Shown piece by piece: positions 50,001 to 59,319 of a DNA stretch of 64,000 bases; position 1 is the first letter of the stretch; the number at the start of each line of letters is the position of its first letter. A program made the position numbers and the translations under genes. Origin of the DNA: Isoetes taiwanensis. Lineage: Eukaryota; Streptophyta; Lycopodiopsida; Isoetales; Isoetaceae. The DNA is taken from assembly GCA_021234155.1 (NCBI GenBank), contig JAJEKV010000047.1:1042494-1106493 (forward strand), read 5' to 3'. Below the pieces are notes generated by a model that worked only from the letters and a program-made list of their open reading frames with translations, did no database searches and had not been told where the DNA came from.

Positions 50001-52172
50001 GGCGACCTCCCCTCACCGGAATCGCGATTTGGCTCTGCCAATGGACTCAGAACGACGACATTGCCCTGGGGACCAAGTTCCGTGGCCAGAAGACCACCCG
50101 AACTCCAAGAAGCGTCAAAGTAGCTCACTTCCATCACACTCCTAGTCAATTGGCCTAGGATGTGGATGCGGGATAATGTCGTGGAGGCGTGGATGTTTTT
50201 TCTTTTGCAAAACCGACCAGGTGTAACTTGCTCCCTAGGGTAATTTCGCCATTCCGGACGATTTGGTGGTGGTCGATTTGCCATTAGGAGCCTCCCGGTG
50301 TCCCGAACGACAAAAACAAAGGCGGTTTCTACAAGGCCGACATCGGGGCCGCTGGTTTGACAAGTTCTCCCAGGACCGATCTGGAATCTTTTGGGCCTTC
50401 CCGAAGAGGGGCCCATGAACGGAGGATCCAACGGTCGGATAGGGGAACCGCCCCGAGGGTGGTCATTAGCTGCAGCCAGGGGGAGCGCCAGAAGGGCTGC
50501 CTCGGGGAACTTTTTGGATCCCGCCTCCCGGGTCGGGACTCTCCCTCTTGTGAGGGATCCCCGCAAGGTCCTGGCCTCGTTTGACTTGGGGAAGGGTGCC
50601 GGCTCGGTTCCCCGCAATCGGGCTCCCCGACCGTTCTAATGCTAACCCTTTGACATAGACCTTCTCAAAAATTCGAAAATTGGGCCGTGTGCTAGAGATG
50701 AATTAGGGATCCGGCAAAAAAAATCGGAATTTATTTTTCGTGCAATGCATTAATTGCGAATTTACGAATGTCTTGCCATCGCAAAAGCCCCCGACTTCTA
50801 CTTGCCACATCCGGAGGGGGACAGGCCCAAACTCCGCTCCGTCGGTTCCCTTGCTCGAGTATTCTCGGCTGGCTGCTTCGGCCGGTCCCAAGTGCAGCAG
50901 ACCGGGACTCGGCCCCCAAAACGCAAACCCTTCTAGAGCACGGCAACCCACGGGGTTTACGTTTGGAGGCCCTCTCCTTTGTCGGTCGGTAGGGACCTTC
51001 ATACGTGTCTTGAAGTGGAGTTGGGGTGTTGGCCTTGAGCACGGACCCTAAAATCCCCCTAAGCTGCTTGCCCCAAATTTCCTCTCCCCAAGGCCACGGG
51101 GACCCGGACGGGCGACCTCCCCTCTCCCGAATCGCGACCGGCTCGCCAATGGACTCGAGAACGTCGACATTGCCCTGGGGACCAAGTTCGTGGCGAGAAG
51201 ACCACCCGAACTCCAAGAAGCCAAAGTAGCTCACTTCCATCACACTCACGGGTCAATTGGCCTAGGATGTGGATGCGGATACTTGTCGTGGAGGGCGTGG
51301 AGTGTTTCTTTCTTTTGCAAAACCGACCGTGTAACTTGCTCCCTAGGGTAATTTCGCCATTCCGGACGATTTGGCGGGGTCGATTTGCCGTTCGAGCCTC
51401 CTCGGTGCTAACGACAAAGCAAGGCGGTTTCTACAAGGCCGACATCGGGATTCCGCCGGTTTGACAAGTTCTCCGGACCGATCTGGAATCTTTTGGGCCT
51501 TCCGAAGAGGGGCACATGAATGGAGGATCCAACGGCCGGATAGGGGAACCGGGCCGGGAGGGTGGTCATTAGCGCTGCGGCGGGGCGCCGCCGAAGAAGG
51601 GCCTCGGGAACTTTTTGGATCCCGGCCTCACGGGGTCCGGACTCTCCCTCTTGTGAGGGATCCCCGCAAGGTCCCTGGCCTCGTTTGACTTGGGAAGGGT
51701 GCCAGCTCGGTTGCCCCGCGGGCTCCCCGACCATTCTAATGCTAACCCTTTGACCTAGACCTTCTCCGAAAATTCAAAATTGGGCCGTGGTGGCCGGAGA
51801 TGAATTAGGGATCCAGCCGCAAAACTTCGAATTTATTTTTCGTGCAATGCATTAATTGCGAATTTACGAATGTCTTGCCATCGCAAAAAAGCCCCAGACT
51901 TCTACTTTTGCCACATCGAGGAGGAGGATGGGCCCAAACTCGGCTCCGTCGGTTCCACTTGCTCCGTGATTTCGGCTGGCCGCTTCCGGCCAGTCCCAAG
52001 TGCAACAGACCGGGACTCGGCCCCAAAACGCAAACCCTTCTAGAGCCCGGCAACCCACGGGGTTTACGTTTGAGGAGGCCCTCTCCTTGTCGATTCGTAG
52101 GGACCTTGGCGCCGCGGTCTTGAAGTGGAGTTGGGGTGTTGACGCCAGAGCGCGGACCCTAAAATCCCTCCT
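41074..52172. repeat. Tandem array of about ten 1.1-kb GC-rich units
   Basis: The anchor TAATGCTAAC(C) occurs at 41111, 42843, 43952, 45051, 46173, 47290, 48431, 49521, 50637 and 51737. Full units are therefore 1109, 1099, 1122, 1117, 1141, 1090, 1116 and 1100 bp, with a longer first unit (1732 bp) and a truncated last one. Highly conserved blocks, such as AAGTAGCTCACTTCCATCAC + ACTCCTAGTCAATTGGCC and AACTTGCTCCCTAGGGTAAT, alternate with short variable GC-rich sites. Many frames of 60-230 codons occur on both strands but shift between copies, so I do not call genes. The whole array lies inside the CACTA element. Confidence 0.95.
41393..42327. repeat. Triplicated block of about 315 bp at the array's left edge
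   Basis: The marker CCCTTCTAGAGCCC appears at 41403, 41714 and 42032 (spacings 311 and 318). In the first two passes the sequence returns to the block start after ACCAAGTTCCGCGG instead of entering the AAGTAGCTCAC part of the unit. This explains the oversized first unit. Confidence 0.85.
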
Positions 52173-52272
52173 TTTGCTGGTATTTATAGTTCATACTTTG
52201 GTCTCTATTGTGTTTACCGTGTTATTATGTTCTCTAAATATTCATGTATGTATGATACACGGGTACTGCACG

Positions 52273-52370
52273 TGTATACAACCCCTGCATAAGGTCTATG
52301 ATACACAGTGGTATCAGACGATGTATACAACCCCGTGATAAGGTCTATGATACGGGGTGGTAGCGTAGAA
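52273..52370. repeat. 49-bp tandem duplication right of the array
   Basis: TGTATACAACCC..AAGGTCTATGATACxxxGTGGTA occurs at 52273 and 52322. Confidence 0.8.
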
Positions 52371-52444
52371 CGTGCATTAATTATGAATTAAGTGCCAACA
52401 AATATTGGTAATGAGTATACTTGTTCATTCTGTTATAAACTTGC

Positions 52445-52708
52445 AGATCTTATATGAAGCTGAGACTCTGAAGCTGTGTCCAAAACCCTTAGGAGTAATC
52501 TATGAAGAGGCTGCAGCCATATATGAAGTTGTATGTGATCATGCACGAGAGAATATGGCAAATCAAAGAAGCTCTTCTTGCGACTTTGCATGGATCAGAA
52601 TTTGGGCATGCCTTGTGTAGATTGTATGCAGAGGAGCAACCTGGTGAGCCATATGTTTGCACTGCTACAGTCATGACTGAAGTGGCTGGCAAGCTTGATT
52701 TAGTATGA
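52445..52708 (+). CDS. Possible terminal exon, unknown
   Basis: After an acceptor-like TATAAACTTGCAG (52445) a frame reads VIMHERIWQIKEALLATLHG, SEFGHALCRLYAEEQPGEPY and VCTATVMTEVAGKLDLV, ending at 52708. The sequence looks like protein but matches nothing I know. The alternative frame beginning ILYEAETLKLCPKPLG is also open here. Confidence 0.35.
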
Positions 52709-52844
52709 AAGTATGCAAGTGAAGCTCAATGGTGCACAAGTCTGGTTTATTAAAGTGGATAGATAAACAAGGATGGAGAGAAATCTAAGTGGATAGATAA
52801 ACAAAACAAATCTAAGTTGCTAATAATATTAACTTAAAAAAAAG

Positions 52845-53870
52845 GACACGTCGTTTGGAACCGAAACATCGTTATAAACCTCGTTCAACGAAAATTACAG
52901 ACGTCGTATAAAAAAAAGATTGCTAATAATAATAACTTAATTAAAAAAAAAGGACACGTCGTTATAAACCAAAACGTCGTCAAATGAAAGCATAGGGCGG
53001 GCTCTAGAATAGGTATAGCTTAACTGTCCAAATCCCAGATCGACAACAAATTAATTGTTGGGCGGTCACATTCGTATGGACTCATTATGGAGTAAAAATG
53101 AAATTGAATATCTCGAACTCGAAATTCAAGGTGAGTAGGATATGTTATATTAAGGTGATTTATTTCTTTGAAGGATCTATCTTGTGCCACCACAATATAG
53201 ATAAAAAACATAAGTAATAAAACAAATAGATCTAAGTTGGTAACTTAATAAAAAAAAAAAGACACGTCGGTATACACATTGGCGTCGTTATAAACGTCGT
53301 TTAACGACTATTACAGAATGCTCATTCGTCATTCCCGCAAATACGGCCCACCTCTTTTCTCTGCTCTGTTTATGCAGATCGAATATTGTAGCTCCGATCC
53401 ATTGGTGAAAAGCTGTTTTTAATCATCTAAGTTCGTCGAAAGATAAAAAATTTGAGTTTGATTTCTACATTTTCTATCACAAAAATGTCTGGAGGTCCGA
53501 GGCAAACCGGACTTTCAACATCCTGTTCAAGAGCAAACTTCTCGAAGTTAGATTCTTGCATAAATGACAGCCCTCCACGGGTAACAATCCTTCTTTGTAT
53601 AATAATTATAATTATAATAATAACTTATAATTATAACTTAATAAAAAACAAGGCACGTCGTTTAACACAAAGACGTCGTTATGGACGTCGGTCCAACCAC
53701 TATAATGGCACTATAACGGACTATAACAAATAGATCTAAGTTGCTAACTTAATTAAAAAAAAAAAGGACATGTCGGTATACACATTGACGTCGTTATGGA
53801 CGTCGTTTAACGACTATTACAGACGTCGTTAAACGACGTTACGACGTCGTTAAACGACGTCTGTAACTTT
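52845..53870. repeat. Internal subterminal-like block: 4-5 dispersed copies of a poly-A/palindrome unit
   Basis: A unit of the form TTGCTAACTTAATTAAAAAA + GGACACGTCGGTATACACAT + TGACGTCGTTATAAACGTCG + TTTAACGACTATTACAGACG occurs in varying completeness near 52845, 52945, 53255, 53645 and 53755. The last copy ends in two adjacent palindromes. The motif is the same as at both ends of the CACTA element. Confidence 0.85.
53817..53866. repeat. 50-bp near-perfect palindrome
   Basis: TTACAGACGTCGTTAAACGA reads into CGTTACGACGTCG and closes with TTAAACGACGTCTGTAA. The outer arms (TTACAGACGTCGTT...AACGACGTCTGTAA) are exact complements. It could form a strong hairpin or bind a dimeric protein. Confidence 0.85.
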
Positions 53871-54243
53871 TTTACGTAAAAGGGGGGCGGCTTTTCGCCG
53901 CCTAGTTTTTTTTGTTCTAAGCGGCCTTTTGGAGGCGTTTTTAGGTGGCGATTTTTGGCGCTGGATCATCCTTGGCGGTCCTTTCAAGCTTCAAGCAAGC
54001 ATCCAAAGGTATTTCAATGGATCAATCAACTCTATTTTTGAATTAGGCTTGTTGTTTGATAGATTTAGGGCTTCTTGTTTTTTCTTGTTTGTTTTCAATC
54101 CATCCCATTTCTATCCTCCTCTTCTTTCCATCCTTGTTTTTCTTCAATCCATTTCGCCTCTTCTTAGTATGAATCGAATCCTCCTCCTTCTTCTTCCAAT
54201 CTTCTTCCAATCATTGGTTTTTTCCTTCTAATCTTAGTTCTTC

Positions 54244-54520
54244 CAATCTTCTATTCATTTTCTTCTTCTTCTTCTTCATCACTTTCTCATTCTATTCAAT
54301 CTTTCTTTCCTATCTCCCCTTTCTTCTTCTTCTTCTTCTATTTCTTCTTCTTCTTCCTCTTCTATTTTTTTTTCCATGGAAGAAGAGGGGACGTCGTTGA
54401 AAGACGAGGCCCATTCTTCCTCTATTTTTTATTACAAGAAGGGGACGTCGTTGAAAGACGAGGCCCCTTCTTTTTATGTTCTTCCTTTTTTTTTTTTTTT
54501 TTTTTTGTTTTTATATGTCA
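54244..54520. repeat. TTC-rich tract with a 54-bp duplication
   Basis: CTTCTTCTTC tracts run to 54360. GGGGACGTCGTTGAAAGACG + AGGCCC then occurs at 54387 and 54441, with pyrimidine-rich flanks, followed by a T-run near 54490. The duplicated core carries half of the element palindrome. Confidence 0.8.
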
Positions 54521-54783
54521 ATATATAGTTCTTTTTAATTAACAATGTAAATAGTTTTAATGTCAATGATCTTTTTAACGTGAATGGTCTTTTTTTTTTT
54601 TTTTATTTCTTTATTTATGTAAGTTTTCTAATTATTGAATGCCTTTATTTTTTTGCATGTACACTAATAACAAAATGCGTCGCTCTTGGAAATCGCTTTT
54701 TTATTTCGAAGACATTCTAGGTAAGAATTTGAGTTTGAATAGGAGAATAAAAATTTTAATGTTTTATTTAGGTTAAAAAAAAC

Positions 54784-55130
54784 TTGGGGAGACTTGGACA
54801 AGGGGCATGGTCGGCCTCTTTGAGTGGAGAAGACTAGGTGTGTTCGGGTCCAAGCTCACCGATTTACTCTTGTAATTTTATTGATTAATGTATTTAGATT
54901 AGAAAAATTGGGGAGACTTGGACAAGGGCATGGTCGGCCCCGCCTTGAGTGGAGAAGACTAGGTGTTTAGGGTCCAAGCTCACCGTTTACTCTTTGTAAT
55001 TTTATTGATTAATGTATTTAGTTTAGAAAAAAAATTGGGGAGACTTGGACAGGGGCATGGTCGGCTCCGCCTTGAGTGGAGAAGACTAGGTGTTCGGGTC
55101 CAAGCTCACCGCCTACTCTTGTTTTTTTTT
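54784..55130. repeat. Leader repeat module upstream of the kinase-like gene (three copies)
   Basis: Units start TTGGGGAGACTTGGACAAGG at 54784, 54908 and 55035 (periods 124 and 127). Each carries GCATGGTCGGC, TTGAGTGGAGAAGACTAGGT and GGGTCCAAGCTCACCG. The core matches the two-copy module at 33555-33750. Confidence 0.9.
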
Positions 55131-55426
55131 TTATTAATATATCAATAAATAGAAATCTTTCTGGAGGATTGGACAAAGGCGGGGTTTTGAAAAAAATTGC
55201 ATTATTGATTTTCGGGTTTCTAGTTAAGAATGTTGTTTTTTAAAAATGTTAGGGATGTCAAAGAAACACTGATGTGGAGTGGTTAAGAGCAAGAAAAAAT
55301 TTCAATAGTTGGTTTTAAAAAAAAAATTAAAAGGGAAACTAACTCTTAAGAAAGTAGGTAAAGATTCATAATGAAGGTTTGAAAAAAGTCACAAAGCAAG
55401 ATTAATGAATCTAAATTGGTTTGTAG

Positions 55427-55800
55427 GTATGGCCCCGAGTGTGAAGACACAAATGATTAGTGAGATTAGACGCGTGGTCATAAATGAGATATGTGCTAAC
55501 GAAAGTCCCGACCGGGAGATGCAAACTGGTCAACGTGTCGACCATTTTGTCAGACATGTGAAAAGGAAGTGCCAATTTGAGTTAGCACAAAAAATGGCCA
55601 GTCAAGAAGAAATGTTGACTTCTCTCCTTGACACACATGTAAAGCCAATGATTGGAAACCCATGGATGAGCCCGAAGACATGTTTGAAGCATTCAAAGGC
55701 GACTTAAAAGTCCCAATGCCGAGGCTCGTGTCAAGGAATGGGTAGCTTCATGGAATTGCTCAAAGAAGCGGCGTGCAAGTGGATCACAAGAACATCATTG
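55427..55800 (+). CDS. Exon(s) N-terminal to the kinase-like domain, unknown
   Basis: After an acceptor-like GGTTTGTAG, a frame reads MAPSVKTQMISEIRRVVINE, DREMQTGQRVDHFVRHVKRK and ELAQKMASQEEMLTSLLDTH. After a frame change it continues as PEDMFEAFKGDLKVPMPRLV. It is probably the N-terminal part of the gene whose kinase fold follows at 56040. No domain recognised. Confidence 0.4.
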
Positions 55801-56514
55801 CGGATCTCAATGCGTCGGTTGGAGGTAATTAAAAATGCTTTGCATCGTGGGGAAGCTCTAGTGGAACAAGGCCTAGCAAGGCCCACTTTTCTTTGGAGAA
55901 TCACATGAACACATCAATCTTTGTTGATCCCATACCCGTAGAGGCCGTGGATGTGATCGCCTTATTGAGGAGAAACCAACACATCGCATTATCAAATCAA
56001 GATCAACGGAACACAACACTTCCAAGATGATGAGCTATACTGGTGGATGGGTTTTCAAGGGCAAAGATAGAGGCAGAGACGTATGAGATGGCTCAAAGAT
56101 ACATACGCTTCAAGAGCCCCAGATCCCTGCTTTGGCTACATCCATTGGACTTGCATATGAAGTTGCTAGCTCTAGTGGGGATACCATAGGGCCAATGGTG
56201 ATTCTACCTTTCATGAATGGAGAGACACTTGCACACTTGTTTGACTATTTACCTAATAACTTGTCACGTTTTAGAAGATGGTCAAATGCAATTGCTAGAG
56301 CGCCAAGAAGAACCCGACAAACACATAGGGTTGAACTTAGGAGCAAAATGCGAGTTGTATATCGGTATGTTCGAGAGATAGCTCTTGCCCTAGCAGAAGG
56401 TGTCGTTGAGATCCACAAAGGCCACTTCACTCACACAAAGCTTAATTGCAAGAGAGTCAAATTACATTTTGATGATGAGTACCAAAATGTGTGGGTGGCC
56501 ATTGGTGATTGGGA

Positions 56515-56650
56515 CAATGCCCGGGGGCTTCACCCCTTTATATAGAGCATATGGCATGTGCGTGCAAGGGGTCGACTGAAACCCCCACAGTATCACGACT
56601 TTTTTGCAAAGTGAAACCCCCAACCATACGTACATATGAATTTTAATTTT
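56515..56650 (+). repeat. Dispersed repeat copy (shared with 18100-18235)
   Basis: It carries CCCGGGGGCTTCACC, GTGCGTGCAAGGGGTC, AAACCCCC, ACGACTTTTTTG and CATACGTAC in the same order as the minus-strand copy at 18 kb. It starts at the point where kinase coding sense is lost. Confidence 0.55.
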
Positions 56651-57214
56651 TGGCCCCTTATCCGTACATGTACTCCAGTCCCAACTAGCAATCCATATAC
56701 CCTTTCCCATACATATACTGGACACCATAAGAAAAGTCCTAGCCCTTGTAGCACATATGGTAAGACATCATTTATGGAATATTTTTTTAGTCATTACAAG
56801 AGCTAGCTAAGCTAGTTTGTTGTATGGGTTTGGAGTTTGATTATTCAAATACAAGCCCATATTAAATGCAAGGTTAAAAGGGGGATTAACATCATAACCT
56901 ATGGCAAATAAAGACTATACAAAGTGTGTCAATCCCGGTGTCAATGCAATGTCCATTGAATGATTGATCTAAGTTGATTAGGGAGTTGAATTATCAATTG
57001 CCCTACAAAGTTTATAAGGCAAGATCAACAAGATCAAATAGCTTCACAATTCTTAGCCAATGTTGGCCAATGGTTTATAATGTTGAAATGTTGAAATGGT
57101 TCATGATTGCATGGCTCCTAGACTTCCTAAGGTCATTATTATAGCTTCCTATGGTTCATTATTATAAGGTAGGATTATTCATAAAATCACATCATTGCAT
57201 GGTTCATATGATTA

Positions 57215-58040
57215 CTAAATTACATGATTGCATGGCCAGAAATTGCATAATAGCAACTTATAACTTTTATTATAAGTTCTTATAACATCATCAGTTGAAT
57301 TGATATGCACAGAAGTGAGGCTTTCAAAATTCTCATATGTGTATATTGTGGGACTACGACTTGTATGTAGTAGGCTGCTTGCCTCTGCAGTTTTACTTGC
57401 CAAAACCATCCTAGTCCGCATAAGATTAATGTCATAAAACTGTAAAGACCCATCCTCAGATCCGAAATGAGTCAGTAAAAATATTGATTCAATCAAGAAT
57501 GGCAAGAAATTAAAACACGTGAAGAGGACAAATATAGCACCATACCTTATCCGGAGCTTTGTTCGCCCAACATAGCTAAGTACACTCGTGGAGTGCCACG
57601 CACATAGCCTACTATCTTCTCATCTTCATGGTTAACCACAACCACCTCTCCTTGAAGTGTCCCAAAGACCATGAGACACTTGTCCTTTGGGATGGTAAAC
57701 CCAATAACCTTCTAAGTAAATATAGACCACAGTTTTGATGATCCTTTCTTTGCTTAAGACCGCTCTGGCGATATTTACGTAAGTGCCTTAATAGCATCGG
57801 TAATGCATTTTGCAATAGCATCAACAATAGATATCCTTGGTAGCTTGTCTTTACTAGGTTACGTTGAAGATAGATTATGAAGATCACTAAGCATTGGCGG
57901 TTCGGCAAAGACTCGTGCCAACTATAGCCTTGGCACTATTATCTTCATCTCGAATCTGCTTCTCGAGACAATCTTGGCCAAGTGAGTGGTCGCTTGAGTC
58001 GCATGTTGGTTGCCTGATTCTGCATCAACATAGAACTCCT
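57215..58040 (-). pseudogene. Captured host exons, WD40-like protein
   Basis: Three minus-strand exon-like blocks are visible. The first (about 58035-57779) has IRDEDNSAKAIVGT and, after a frame change, RISIVDAIAKCITDAIKALT, ending at a GTAAAT donor. The second starts after TATATTTACTTAG at 57711 with KVIGFTIPKDKCLMVFGTLQ and GEVVVVNHEDEKIVGYVRGT. The third (about 57480-57260) has HFGSEDGSLQFYDINLMRTR. The strand-turn pattern (G.LQGEVVV, SEDGSLQFYD) suggests beta-propeller repeats. No specific gene is identified. Confidence 0.45.
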
Positions 58041-58849
58041 TTTAATGCTGAAGTACATAATGGTGTTCGAAAAAAGCATTGGATAATTATGAGATGTTCA
58101 GTTTAATGGTAGAAACACAACAAACTAGACATCTCTTTCAACACGCATAAGGTTTTCAAAATGTAAGTTAACTTATGTAAAAGCTCAATATGACATGCAG
58201 AGTGTCCTTCAATTTAGTGTAGGCAAACTTGTTTGGAAGATAGAAGACAACACGTAAATAATTTTGAGACCAAGTAAACTGCAAGTTGCTCTTGGAATAG
58301 CAAGCACTTATCTCTCCCTGCTGGAAAGACGTACCCAGAGTAGGCAAAGGCCATCGTTAATGCTGAAAATTTGTGATTGGAGATAAAATCAATGCTATCA
58401 TCAATTCAAGGGAGTTTACAGAAAGGCAAACAACCAAACATTTGGACAGTAAAAAGGTAAAGTTCTGTAAGAAAAGCAACAATATGCCAGAGCACCTTCA
58501 AAGATTTGCAACATTTGACTGTTCTACCACTATCAAGCCACTACATTATCTAGAAGTGCATGGATACTCAAACTCCAACTTTTTCCTTTATCTCAAGATG
58601 AAAAAACAATTGTGCCAAGCAGAGTAAGGAGACTAGATGTTTCTTTTGGATAAGAGAACAAAGCAATTCTTTATTGTAAAGGAGATATTTACGCAAATTA
58701 CATAAAAAAATTGGCGCATGTCCATGTACTGCTAAAACATCATTTTCCCATTCATGAAAAATCAGATAGAAGACTACCTTCAGAAGGTCCCTTGTCAGAA
58801 GGCAATATCAAGTACCGTGTTGTGTCAGACATATTTTGGTGAAGAATGG

Positions 58850-59088
58850 TTAGTCAAGTCTCCTCCAAATGTCTAATTCTTGTGACACCTTCATCCTTGC
58901 CAAATAATCCTTCAACTTCTCAATACTCTGATGCAACAACGCAGAACTCCAACAATCAGTTATTTGCAGATTTTTGCCTTATAAACCATTTATGATTTCC
59001 TTACCTTCATTTTTCCATTTTTATCAGGTGTAGCTGGCTCCCCATGGCCCTCAAGTTCAGCTTCACGTTGCTCTGTTGCGTAAATGCT
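58850..59088 (-). pseudogene. Two captured host exons, unrecognised protein end
   Basis: Exon 59088-59005 (28 codons, after TTTATGCAG, before GTAAGG) encodes SIYATEQREAELEGHGEPAT and PDKNGKMK. Exon 58927-58850 (after GTTGCATCAG) encodes SIEKLKDYLARMKVSQELDI and WRRLD, then a stop. Both are in phase 0 and join cleanly. This looks like the C-terminus of a host protein with a helical tail. Confidence 0.5.
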
Positions 59089-59246
59089 CTGCATAAACAG
59101 TATTTAGCCAGCACAATATTAACTGCCTCAACTTGGCTAAGATCTGGATTGGTCTAGCATCCAGGTCTGGCATCCAGAAACTACTTTAAGAAAAAGGGGA
59201 CCTGACTAAATACTACGATTAAACACCGAAGGATATTAAGACTTAC

Positions 59247-59319
59247 TTTCTCTTCTTCCTCCATGATTTCTTCTTTCCACCTGTTGCGCACCTTTTATGG
59301 GTTGAATCTCGTGAAATAC
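59247..59319 (-). pseudogene. RPS8: Captured exon of ribosomal protein eS8 (RPS8)
   Basis: The 73-nt block lies between TTTCTAACAG and GTAAGT and encodes [18 protein letters not shown] then SWRKKRK. This is the highly conserved N-terminus of eukaryotic small-subunit ribosomal protein eS8, directly after its initiator Met. Two residues differ from the usual sequence (Thr after DS, Cys after KR). No further eS8 exon is present nearby, so it is an isolated captured fragment. Confidence 0.85.

Noticed and set aside
42460-51753. Dozens of 60-230-codon frames on both strands in the tandem array
   Set aside because: They start, stop and shift differently in each unit because of small indels. The open frames follow from GC-rich composition, not from conserved coding.
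52309-52318. TGGTATCAGA, resembling the initiator-Met tRNA primer binding site of LTR elements
   Set aside because: It lies in one copy of a 49-bp tandem duplication (the other reads GTGGTAGCG) with no LTR beside it.
54963-55148. Frame with internal repeats (LGRLGQGHGRLR)
   Set aside because: It is the translation of the non-coding leader repeat module at 54784-55130.
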